Positions 12,001-24,969 of a stretch of DNA of 64,000 nt are shown piece after piece. Every line of letters starts with the position of its first letter. Within the stretch, counting starts at the first letter, position 1. The notes beneath the pieces are model-generated. The model was not told the origin of the DNA. It saw only the letters and a program-made list of their open reading frames with translations, and searched no databases. The position numbers and the translations under genes were made by a program. Source of the stretch: Naematelia aurantialba (taxonomy: Eukaryota > Basidiomycota > Tremellomycetes > Tremellales > Naemateliaceae); the NCBI GenBank assembly GCA_021527695.1, contig JAKFAO010000002.1, positions 1,984,501-2,048,500 of the forward strand, written 5' to 3'.

Positions 12001-12460
12001 GGCTCTGATTGCATGCTAGGTCGTCGAGTGGGAGGAGGCGCAGGAGGAAGACACAAGGGGAAGACAGCGAGGAAGCAGAGGAGACAGAGGAGATGCTTAC
12101 ACCGAGTGCCATCCTGGAGACGAGGACGAGGACGAGGGGTCGGAGTCGGAGACGGTCGTAGTCAAAGCCATTGTGGACAACTAGACCAAGAGCGAGGAAC
12201 GAGCTACTGTCCTGCAGCTCGTTACACGTTGATGCGCCTGCCAGTCTGACAGGCTCCGGACTCGCCGCTCTGACTCTCTGGCGATCCTGCGGTAGAGATA
12301 TCAAGCAGATACTACGAGGCAAACAAAGTAACGAGTGGACAACGAGTCCAGCTGCAGAAAATCGGACTCGTTCCTGACGATGTCGTCGCCAGTCGCCACT
12401 GCAACAGCGAGTACTTTTGTTCATCTCCACATCGCTGCACAACTCATTCGATCAAGCACG
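12001..12460. promoter_or_regulatory. divergent promoter region of PCC1 and UBC12
   Basis: There are 460 nt between start codons. The only structure noticed is purine-rich runs (AGGAGGCGCAGGAGGAAG and a GAGGACGAGGACGAGG repeat at 12030-12140). No gene is supported. Confidence 0.45.
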
Positions 12461-14117
12461 ATGATCAAGGTCAGTCCCACCTCCTGCTGCTGCTCTCTTG
12501 AAGACGACGAGCTGACTGCCGTTTCCGCCCTGCCGCGCTTCTCGCACACCTCTCTCTCGGTGACACGCTCTCGCTCGTCCGGACGTCCGTCCATCGTCGG
12601 GTCTCGTGACACCTGCGACATGATCCGGCCTTCTGCTTTGCTGGTTCGGTTCTCGCTTGCCCAGATATGGTCCGTCAAGAAGGACGAGCAGGCGGCAGCG
12701 AAGAAGAAGCCCAGGATGACGGCTGCGCAGCTGAGGGTGCAGAAGGGTGCGTAGGTCTGCTGGGTCTGTCAAGCGTCTGCGTCTGCATTAAGCGTCTGGG
12801 TCTGCATTTGGCGTCTGCATCTGGCATCGTCTGCAGCCCAGACCCAAGGCCAGCCTCAAGAGCGAGAACATCGCTGACATGTATCCTCCTCTCCACGCCA
12901 CTTTACATGCTTCTGCTCCCACTATCTGGACACGATCGGTCGACCGATGCCGCCGTTGATTACTCGATCTCGATTCCGTCCTGTTCCCCGCCTACTATCC
13001 CTACTATATCTCCCTTCGCCTACGATATTTCCCTTCGTCTATGATACCTCTCTTCGCGTACTATACCTCTCTTCGCCTGCATGTCGGCGATGCAGATCTT
13101 ACCGAGCTCGAGCTTCCTCCGACGATGCAGACCGACTTTCCCGACCCCACCGACGTCCTCAACTTTACGCTTGACATCACCCCGGACGAAGGTGAGCCCT
13201 TTCCTTTCCTTTAACAGCCACTCTCTTGACGCCTTCAACATCTCCACTTGCACACACCTTGACTTCGTACCCAAACTGAGCTCGTCGCATGATCACTTCG
13301 AATGTCAAGCTCGAACAGGCTGCTGACGCATGGTTGCGCTCGTAGGGATCTACAAGGGCGGCAGATTCCACTTCACGTTCGCCATCAACCCCAACTACCC
13401 ACACGAGCCCCCAAAGGTCCGCTGCACGCAAAAGGCGAGTTCTCTGCTTTAACCCACCTCGACCGTGCAGCCTTGCCAATACGACCGTGACGATGTAGCG
13501 CCAATTCGTGTCGTGTCCTGTGACTTATGCCTCGGTGTAGATCTACCACCCAAATCTCGATCTCGAAGGCAACGTCTGCCTGTATGTTTCATCTTCCTGA
13601 ACTCAGAAGATGCAGTCGCTGATGCTTCACAGAAACATCCTACGAGAAGACTGGAAACCTGTGCGTGCTATCGCTGCGGCCGCTGCCGTTGTTGAGCCCT
13701 ATTCTAGACATGCCCCGAGCTGACAATCCTCGGCAGGTGCTCAACCTCTCTAGTGTCATGGTGGGACTGCAGTTCCTCTTCCTCGAACCGTGAGTCAGGC
13801 ACTATCCTCCGTCGCAGTCTCTCTTTCAAGCGTCGCTTCCGCTAGATTGCTTGCTGATACGCCGCAGAAATCCAGACGACCCACTGAACAAGGGTGAGTC
13901 CCCCGTCGAGTTCTCGGTGATGTCCCTGCTGCTATGAGACGAGATGACGCTATGTGCCGTTACAGGCAGCGGATGCCTGGCATGCGAGAGCTGACACTGC
14001 GCAGAGGCTGCAGACGACCTGCGCAAGAATCGAGAAGGGTTCATCCAGAATGTCAAGCAGTCGATGCGGGGCGGCACGGTCCGTGGAGAGACGTTTGATC
14101 GTGTCTTGGCCTCATAG
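12461..14117 (+). CDS. UBC12: NEDD8-conjugating enzyme E2 Ubc12
   Basis: There are nine exons: 12461-12469 (9 nt), 12665-12746, 13096-13191, 13346-13434, 13541-13581, 13633-13660, 13737-13789, 13869-13894 and 14005-14117. They give 178 residues in phase. The N-terminus MIKIWSVKK is the Ubc12-specific tail that docks on the NEDD8 E1; AAQLRVQKDLTELELP begins the UBC fold. The HPN motif is at 95-97 and the catalytic Cys at 105 (GNVCL), followed by LREDWKPVLNLSSVM. It conjugates NEDD8/Rub1 to cullins and so activates SCF-type ligases. The intron at 13435-13540 has a GC donor (AAG|GCGAGT) with a normal TAG acceptor. Several exons are under 45 nt. Confidence 0.96.
13435..13540 (+). other. GC-AG intron in UBC12
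   Basis: The coding phase requires splicing at AAG|GCGAGT. The rest of the donor is consensus, as is typical for GC-AG introns. Confidence 0.85.
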
Positions 14118-14799
14118 GGAGTGCCCCCGTTATAGGCCGTGTCCTCGGCTCAAAGGACACAGGCAGGATAGAGGCAGGGCACAGTGAGAACAGACACAGG
14201 ACATGGGCTGGATAAGGGAGGACAGAGGACGTTGGAGGCAGGACAGAGAAGGACGCGGAGGGCACAGGCAGGATGGGGCAGGCTACAGGCGGACAGAGGG
14301 AGGGTATAGCAGGGGATCGGAGGTGGTGAAGCAGCGTACAGGCGGGGATGCACAGAGGTTCTCTGCAGAATACAGGCAGTACAGGCGCAGATGCCATGTA
14401 GACTCCTTGGTGTCTAGCCAGCGATAGCATCAGCCAGGGCTCCATTCTGCCCCTGCCCCCCAGGAGATACGCGGAGACATGCAATGCGGATGCATCTGCA
14501 GAGCTTGGAGGCCCATGCGCGAGACATACCACGGTATGCCGTGCGGTCCGTACGCCCTGAGCGTGGATTTTGGTTGTACTCGTGGTCTGGTCAAGGAGCG
14601 ACGACTTTCGTACGCCGTCCGCCGTCCGCCGTGCCGGTTGGTCTCCGTTTCCATCTCGGTCGTGGCCCTGGCCAGGTGTGATCTGGGTATGTGGGTCTGT
14701 TGTGGTCTGTTGTGGTCTGTTGTGGTCTGTTGTGGTCTGGTGTGGTCTGTTGTGGTCTGGTGTAGTCGGGTGGGTCTGACCTGCTCCGATCTCGAGGAG
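14118..14799. other. convergent spacer UBC12/TAM41 with simple repeats
   Basis: No gene is supported. 14160-14360 holds scattered ACAGGCAGGAT/GACAGAGGA variants and 14694-14770 a ten-base tandem repeat. Confidence 0.5.
14694..14770. repeat. TGTGGTCTGT decamer tandem repeat
   Basis: About seven units of TGTGGTCTGT (some with GG for GT) lie in the 3' spacer of UBC12. Confidence 0.95.
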
Positions 14800-16948
14800 C
14801 TACGACGCTCGCTTCCGCCTCCCCGCCCACCACTTTCCAAACTTTGCCGCAGCATATCTCACGCTCTTGACGAGGCCTGCCGTCAAGAACCCCTTGAGGG
14901 ACTGCGTCAATGCTGGCCGCCGAATGATTTGCCGTACCTCTGGTGGCGGATATCAGCTCATGACAACGACGCCGACCATGCCGACCACGCCACCATGCCA
15001 ACCACGCCACCACGCCGACCAAGCCAACCACGTCGACCACGTCCACCACGCGTGCACCTAGTGCGAGGGATGAAGGACACGACTCACCATTCAAGACTAG
15101 CTCGCGCACCCGGTCTTCCCGCGCGATCTTGTTCCAGTCCTCTAGCTGGCCGTCCTGGTGGCTCTTCGTAGTGCTGCCGCTGGCGCTGTCGTCTCGACTT
15201 TGAGCCTGAGCCTGAGCCTGCGTCTTGGTCTTGGACTTGGCCTTGGCGTCCTTGCGCGCGGCGCGGACATCACGGTCGACCAATGAGCCTGCGATGGTCG
15301 GGCGGAAGTGTTTGAGGATATTGCGCTGGAGATGTGATGGAAGGAGAGAGAGGAGGTGGGCCAAGTGTTCGGGGGTTGACGGTTGCTGTGATTGTCAGCT
15401 ACACATCTAGCATGTGGCCGAGAATGTGTGAAGTGTTATATAAACTGGCCGGAGTTGATGTGCCTTGTTCGAAGATCAAGGACAGAAAAAGAGACAGACA
15501 GAGAGACAGAGAGACAGAGAGACAGAGAAACAGAGAGACAGAGAGACAGAGAAACAGAGAGAGAGAGCTCTCGTGTCTGCACTTTGCGCTTGGGTGAGCG
15601 TGCGTGAACTCACAGTGAGTAGACCCTCCCCACGACCGTGCCATTCCCACTCCTTCACAGAGTCACGCTCAGGCTTCACGTCGAGCTCAGGCTTCACTCC
15701 CTCTTCCCCCTTAGCCCAAGCAAGTCCCCTCTCCCTAAACTCCCGCATGACATCCCGATACAATCTCCTAAACCCCTCCACACTTCCCTCGCCCCGCACG
15801 ATGTTCCGCACCTTCTCCGGGTTCTCTGCGCCCGGCATACTCATCCTCGGATCTCCGGAGTAGGAGATCCCCGCTACCGTTTCCCACAAGAGCGATTCCG
15901 AAAAGGCCCCAGGGGGCAGAAGGAGGAGGGCGAGGGATATGGTCGAGTGGAGGTTCTTGTGGATTGATGGCACTAGGTCGGGCGGTGTGAGTAATGGGAG
16001 TATCTGAGCGGTTTCAGCGCCGATCAGTGGAGTGAGACTGAATAAAAGAGGAAGGGAAGAGGAAGAGGAAGAAACGAGGAGAAGAGGAGAGGAAGAAAGA
16101 CCGACCGGCTTTTGTAATCGCCCAGCTACGTAGAGGGTGTCCCATTCCTCTAGATCTCGCCGCAGCCTCGCACTGGATATGACACCGTATTTGACCTCCT
16201 GAAACGCTGATGAGCATAGTTGCTAATGGCAGGTATGGGATCTGGGGGTAGGACAGTTGAGGACAGGGATGGGCTCAAGAGTCTCGATAATCACTTACCA
16301 GGCCATTGATATGTACCATGGTAACATACCATATTCCCGCACCAAGCGAGTCCTGCAGCCATGCTACCCCTCTCCCGCCTAGAAACCGCGCGTACAGCGG
16401 ATAATGCGATGGGTTCTGACGCAGGTTCGCCCCGTGAAATTCGGACGGCGAGGGCGTGGAAAGGAGAAAGTCGGTCATTGGTGCGGGCTATTGTGAAAAC
16501 ACGTGTCAGAAGACATGGAGAAGCTGGGTGCAAGTATGCAGGGTGCGGGTTTGAGGCGACTCACTTGACCCGGAGCGGCATTGGCTTGGTGTACCACCCC
16601 CGAGCCGTACGCCACTGCCCAATCGACCGGGCCGGGCAACGCATCAATAATCGGGCGTAGTCGCTGATACGCCTTTTCCTGTGCAGCCGTGAGGTTGGGA
16701 CTCGGCGAGGCGGAGCGAGACGTAGAGGATTGGAGTCGGATGAACGTCCACGATCGATCAGAGGTATATCGAACGTCCCGTACATCCCGTATGCCTCGTA
16801 TGCCTCGTGAAGCTCGTGAAGCCCGTCCATCCGGCTGCCGAAGAGTTCTTGACGTTGCCTCCTTACGAGGTGTCGGTAGTGAGCTCGGTCCTGAGGACAA
16901 GGAGCGGATTTGGAGCTTGACGATACGAGTGGTGCTACCATCGAGCAT
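14800..16948 (-). CDS. TAM41: mitochondrial CDP-DAG synthase Tam41
   Basis: The minus-strand exons are 16948-16565, 16487-16299, 16198-16106, 16003-15614, 15385-15088 and 14939-14800, giving 497 residues with consistent phase. The N-terminus is Arg/Ser-rich without acids, as expected of a mitochondrial presequence. The nucleotidyltransferase motif VDWAVAYGSGVVHQA is followed by MTDFLLSTPSPSEFHGANL and YPLYARFLGG. Next come YGVISSARLRRDLEEWDTLYVAGRLQKP and then SYSGDPRM. The C-terminus is the family signature RRPALTQSLKGFLTAGLVKS then VRYAAAKFGKWW. Tam41 makes CDP-diacylglycerol from phosphatidic acid on the matrix side of the inner membrane, the first step toward cardiolipin. A Lys/Gln/Ser-rich insert (about 385-440) lengthens it relative to yeast. 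It is divergent from SAP18. Confidence 0.95.
15485..15569. repeat. (GACAGA)n purine microsatellite in TAM41 intron
   Basis: GAGACAGA-type units repeat about ten times within intron 15386-15613. It reads as an Arg/Glu/Thr/Gln ORF on one strand and Ser/Leu/Cys/Val on the other; both are spurious. Confidence 0.95.
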
Positions 16949-17410
16949 TGGCAGAGCTCCAGCACGCCGAACAGCGCGCAGGCATGCTTGGCAAAGCTAT
17001 GTATATCAGCAATAGATCGAAAGCCGGGCGCTGCAGACACAGACCGGCTGCCGGGACATATCCGTCGCAACGCTCAGCTGCAGAGGCGCCAAGAGCACGC
17101 AGGACTTTTACAGCTTCTCTGATCGCATGCAGTTGGCGTCTCTCGAGGCCTCACTCCGTTGCAGAGCTCACCGACACTGTGAGTGGAACAGTCGGGTGAC
17201 AACAACTCTCGACAAGTCGTGAATGACTTTTCTGGTTCCGGCAACCGCCAAATCTCAAAAGGACCTGTGCCTGAAGCTGTTTTATTCGATCCTCGCCTTA
17301 AGGCGGCAGATATGTCCAGTGATTTCTTGATCGCTGCAGTCTTTGGACTATCCCATTACAGCTTACAACTTGAGCATCTGTTGGCGGGGAAACAGGTCGG
17401 GCGCAGCACG
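16949..17410. promoter_or_regulatory. divergent promoter region of TAM41 and SAP18
   Basis: There are 462 nt between start codons with no supported ORF and no element I can name. Confidence 0.45.
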
Positions 17411-18564
17411 ATGTCGAGGTCTAGATCCAGCTCGAGATCAATGTCCAAAAGCCACTCGCGGTCGCCCGTGAAGCGTGGGGCGAGTCCGATTGTCGAAGAA
17501 ACGGTAGGCTTCCTTCCTTCCTTCCATTCTTTACCTCCTGCCTTGCGGCTGCCCTCATCGACGGATTTGCTTTCATATGTAGACTGATGCATTACCCATA
17601 TGGTGGACACGAGCTGACCAACGACAGACATGCCCGTTTCTCATCCGGATCTTCGTCACCAAGGGCAAGCACACGCCCATGATAGACTTTGACGATGGCA
17701 AGCTGCCATTACGAGACGAGTTTCAGGTCTACGGCTGGTGAGCGGCGCTCGACTCTCTCGACTCTCACGAGCCATCCTTGCAGCATGCACGGAAGGTGGC
17801 TGATGTGAGGCAGGAAACACTCGACGCCGACGTCCCTCATCCAACTCATGTACCCATCGTTCCCTCCGCCCTACCGCTCGCCATTTGCGCGGTTCTCGTT
17901 CCGACACATCTACGTCGACGCCTCTCAGCGTGGGCTGTACCGCTCTCGTGACCTCGTCACCTTCACTGGCCGCGACCTTCTCGCGACCGTTGCGCTGCCG
18001 GACGACGCACCAAAGCTGGACAAGGACGCTATGGACATGGAGTTGGACGATATGGAGGCACCCAGCAAGCGTGTAGGCGGTAGGAAAGTGGACGAGAAAA
18101 CTCTAGATGCGTACGGGTTCGTCACGGGAGATTTACTCAGTGTGAGCCTGCACGTGCCCGAGCCGAAACTGGGTCTGGGCGCTGGAGCTGGACCAGGTGC
18201 AGGCGTGGGACCAGGGGCGAGGACAGGGCCAGGAGCAGCAGGACCCGGCGCGCAGAGCTATGGATGGGGCGATCGAGATCGTCCACCACACTCTGGATCA
18301 GCACCGGCCACTGGTGGGTGGAGCCGCGGAGAGCCATTGCCGCCTCAAGCGGCGCGGGGCGGACGCGGCGGGTTCGGGAGAGACGAGCCCGCAGGAGGAG
18401 GGAGCTGGAGAGGAGGCGCGCCGCGCAGCGGCCCTGGACGGAGGAGTAGGAGCCCAGAGCGCGAGACGAATGGATCGAATGGGTATAGGAACGGGTCGAG
18501 GCGGAGCCGCAGTCCTGAGGAGCGAGCGAGGAGGGAGAGCTGGTCGGACCGGCGCAGAAATTGA
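17411..18564 (+). CDS. SAP18: SAP18 family protein (Sin3/ASAP complex)
   Basis: The exons are 17411-17503, 17628-17737 and 17814-18564, giving 317 residues. The ubiquitin-like SAP18 domain spans about 32-180: TCPFLIRIFVTKGKHTPM, then LPLRDEFQVYGWKHSTPTSL and the hallmark YPSFPPPYRSPFARFSFRHI. In animals and many fungi SAP18 belongs to the Sin3-HDAC complex and to the ASAP/PSAP splicing-associated complex. The first 30 residues are an RS-type segment (MSRSRSSSRSMSKSHSRSP). After the domain comes a Gly/Ala-rich, then RGG/RS-like tail (about 185-317) not found in the 153-residue human protein. These tails suggest nuclear speckle or RNA association; this is inference. Confidence 0.93.
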
Positions 18565-19118
18565 GGCTTAGGATCTGCTTTGACGTCTAAAGCACCAAGC
18601 ATCTAACATCTAAAATCTGGTGGCCTGGCGGTCTGGCGTGCCATGCGACTAGCATATGCAGCTGTATCATCAAAAGCCTCCCGACATGCATATATGGGCA
18701 GACAGGCAAATTCCACCCTCAGGCGGGGTGAGGTGCCACAAGCGGAATTTAATCGGCGGAGCGATTGTGCGGCGGGGCCCACGCAGGTGCCCTTGTTGCT
18801 CTGTAGTCGTCGAGCGTTCAACGGTCAAGGCGACACTTGCTGCGATACTGCTCGTCACTAGTCTGCCCATATTAGAGCTGCGTAGAGCATTGAGAGATCA
18901 GATACCGACATTGAAAGAACCGGCACCAGCGTCGCCTTGCATCACCACCACCAGCAGCATCGGCATTGGCAGGACGGGTTCGTAGTGGCAGGAACACGCG
19001 ACGGATTCGGAGCTGTCGCGCGGTACGGTGCTCAGTCAGCATCACCATTCTCGCGCACGACTAGTTGCGACTCGCCTTTATAGCTGGAGGCCACACCGTA
19101 GACGATACCATTATCAAG
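18565..19118. other. SAP18-YPK1 intergenic region
   Basis: There are 554 nt; short ORFs only, none with recognisable content. It should contain the SAP18 3' UTR and the YPK1 promoter. Confidence 0.45.
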
Positions 19119-21950
<2,832 letters not shown>

Positions 21951-22011
21951 GTGTGGGCCTAGAGTGTTCAGTGTGGAGTGTGGAGTGTGGGCCTAGAGTG
22001 TTCAGTGTGGG

Positions 22012-22099
22012 GTGTGGAGCGTGGAGTGTAGAGTGTGGAGAGTAGGGTGTGGAGCGTGGAGTGTAGAGTGTGGAGAGTAGGGTGTTGAGCGTGGAGTGG
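22012..22099. repeat. 35-bp tandem repeat downstream of YPK1
   Basis: Units starting GTGTGGAGCGTGGAGTG begin at 22012, 22047 and 22082 (two full copies and a partial third). Related GGCCTAGAGTGTTCAGTGTG units begin near 21955 and 21990. Confidence 0.9.
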
Positions 22100-24969
22100 T
22101 CGTCGAGCCACTGGAGGGTCGAGTGGCTTGACTTCACGTTTGGACTATTAGGAATTTAGATGAGACTGGGCGTCGAGCGGCATCGTCAACCGGCGGGGAC
22201 CGGGACGATGGACAGATGTGCGTTCCGAGCCAGAGCCTGGGAGTGGCGTTTGCGCAGATGCTCGATGGCCAAAAGCGCAGGAGCTCTTCGGTTACGAGAA
22301 GCGCAAGCGCAGTCGGCGGCAGAGACAGGGGGCGCCTTGGGCAAGGAGATACCGAATTGTACACGTACGGAATGTCATTTTGTGGCAGGGATATCGTTGT
22401 GACGCAGGGATATCATTTGTGACGCAGGGACTGTTCTTGGCTCTTGGCGTTCGAGGGTCGAGAGGTCGAGCGGAGGTCGAGCGGAGGTCGAGTGAAGGTG
22501 GAACGGAGGTGGGACGGCGGTCAGGGTGGAAGAAGGGGCGAGGAATGCGGCGAGGGACTGATTGTGTCTCACCCGTCAATTGCCCTGTACCCTGCTCTCC
22601 CTGTCTCGAGGTGTCTCAAGCCCTGCGTCATTGTCAAGAGCTCTACTCTACTCTGCACTCTGTCTCATGACGTCCTTGGTCCTTGTACTCTTGCCTTGTG
22701 TCCTGTATCTCTGTACACAGGCTGTACCTTTTCCTTGTCCTTGCATTGCATCCTTGCTTTGCATGCTTGCGTTGTATGCTTGCATTGTATCCTTTGCATC
22801 CTTGTATCTGTATCTCGCATCTATATCTCGCGTTTATATCTCGCATCCATGCATATCGTTCTGCATCTTGTCCTCTATCATCCCACTCATCCAAGCACCC
22901 CGTCTCTGGCCCACCCTGTTCCGCCTATTCACCGGCCGCTCGCATCCGCCGGTCCCGTCCAATCTGCATCCTCCTGTCCCGTCTACCTCGCACCCTCTAG
23001 CCGTCCCGACTCGTCTGGCAGCCTCCTAGCACTCTCCACCCGTGACTAGTCTGGCAACCTCCTAGCACCCTCCACCCGTGACTAGTCTGGCAACCTCCAT
23101 CCTACTGGCCGCTCTCATCTCGTCCCGTCTGTCACCCTCCATCCCTGGACGGGACGGCCACCAGGGCTCAGGGCGAAAGTAGGGGACTATCGCGATTCCC
23201 GCGGACGGTACCGGCCTTGTTGGTTTCGCCATTCGCCCCGCTTCGTGTGGCCAGCCTGCAGTAGCTCCAGCACCTCGTTTCTCACACTGCACCCTCCACC
23301 CTTCAATCCTCCAATCCTCCAACACCCCACCCTCTAGAACAGAGAACACAGAGCACAGAGCAGAGCACAGAGCGAGAAAAGCTGCCAGGCAGCTGTGCGG
23401 CAAACGGCATTTTGAAACGGGGCCCAACGCACAAAAAGAAACCAAAAACTCAAAACACCCGACAACGCCAACTAGTCGTGTTTGTATCACGTCCGTCCTC
23501 CATCCTCCTCTCCGTCCTCCCTCTCGTCTCTGCTCTCGTGGCCCTCTCCCCCTCCTCCCCTCTCGACTCCTCTCCTCGGCGCTCCGACGCGGACGCCGTG
23601 GACTCCTGTGGCTCCTTGGCGTGGACGGGCGTTGTGTATAGCGAGCGCATCCATCACGAGGCCAGACGTGCAGTATACTACGCGGGAGGTCCTTTGCTCT
23701 CCTGTGCAGTCGCTGCACCCGTCGCCCCGCTCCATCACTCCGTCACTCTGGACGACTAGAACCAGGACGACATTGCACCGTCGCTGGCTCGGAAAGATCG
23801 GCGCAGCGTCCAAGACTACGCGACACGGACCGCCAGAGCTTGGGCTGGAAAGGACAGCCAACGCCCATCACGAGTCGTTGTATCACGAGGGCCAGCATCG
23901 CCGCGCCATCACGAGTCTGGACACCATCTACGCCCTCTCGCCGCCCTGTTCTCGTCTTCCTGCGTCGTGCAGCTCTGGCTTGGCACAAGACCGACACTGA
24001 GAGCCAGAGTGAAGATTCAAGAGCGAAGAGTTGCTTTTCACTGTGCCGACCCCAAAGGATCTGGCAATTGTCCTTATAACATTCATCACTCGCCGAGCAA
24101 CCGTACGTACATATACTGCAAGTCGACGCCAGCTCGAACTGCTCAGCAACCGAGTCCCGCGACGTCGACTTGCTCAGACCACGGCTCTGCGAGCTGTGAT
24201 CGCAACATCAGAGCCAACCACGCACAGGCAAGACCGGCGGCGAGGTCCATGGGTCTGGGTCCATGTTGAAAGGTATCGACGTGTCTTGTCACATAGACCC
24301 TCCGTCTGGTGAGTTTGCCCACCGCCTCCCGTCTTGCTGTCGTCTTGTTCGCCTTTCCAACCCCATGACACCACCACAACGCCCTGCTCCGCGTCCTGCT
24401 ACTGCGCCCAGTGATGGACAGCAGAATGGACGGAGAGAATGGATCGCCGATCACGCCACGCCACTGTTGACTCACGACCCGTGCTGATCCATCCTTTCTC
24501 TCCCAGTCGTCCGTTCGGCGTCCCGGTCCTCGTCACTCGAATCCCTCCGCCAACGCCGTGCACGCGTCTCGCCTCATCACTCATCTCGCCGTTGGCGCCG
24601 GTCGGCGGCACTGCAACCTCTCGCGGCAGGACCAAGTCGCAGCCTGGTGCTGACGCTACTGCCACCCGTTGCCCTAGTACGTTTGAAGCTTGCCATGTCC
24701 GCCCTGAGATGCCTGATCCGCCCCAGCTCACACGCGCCGCAGGAGCCGTCTCTCACCACGCCCGGTTCGCGCTTGATCCACCGCACGGCCCGCTCGCCGC
24801 CAGGACCTGCTCCGCCGTTGTGCTCGGACTACAAGGCTCCCTGTGGATAGATTCTCGCTCAACACGCCCATCGCAACCGGATCCAGCGGCGCACAGCTAA
24901 CATTCACGGCTCGTCAGCCATCCTGCTCCCTCGGCCAACTCCAGAGCCATCGCTGCGTACTTCGACGGG
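22100..24969. other. 2.9-kb region without a supported gene
   Basis: Open frames on both strands are short, overlapping and low in complexity. The + strand is strongly pyrimidine-rich from 22560 to 23340 and from 23480 to 23780. Tandem repeats lie at about 22455-22520 (GGTCGAGCGGA units) and 23013-23098. It may be the long 5' region or a non-coding transcript upstream of the Rab-like gene, but I see no direct proof. Confidence 0.5.
23013..23098. repeat. 36-bp tandem repeat
   Basis: GTCTGGCARCCTCCTAGCAC units begin at 23013, 23049 and 23085 with period 36; each full unit ends CCCGTGACTA. Confidence 0.92.

Noticed and set aside
15399..15650. ORFs across the GACAGA repeat
   Set aside because: The repeat lies in a TAM41 intron; the ORFs are repeat artefacts on both strands.
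23062..23718. 218-residue minus-strand ORF rich in Arg
   Set aside because: No motif, no splice context, and it spans the 36-bp tandem repeat and pyrimidine tracts.
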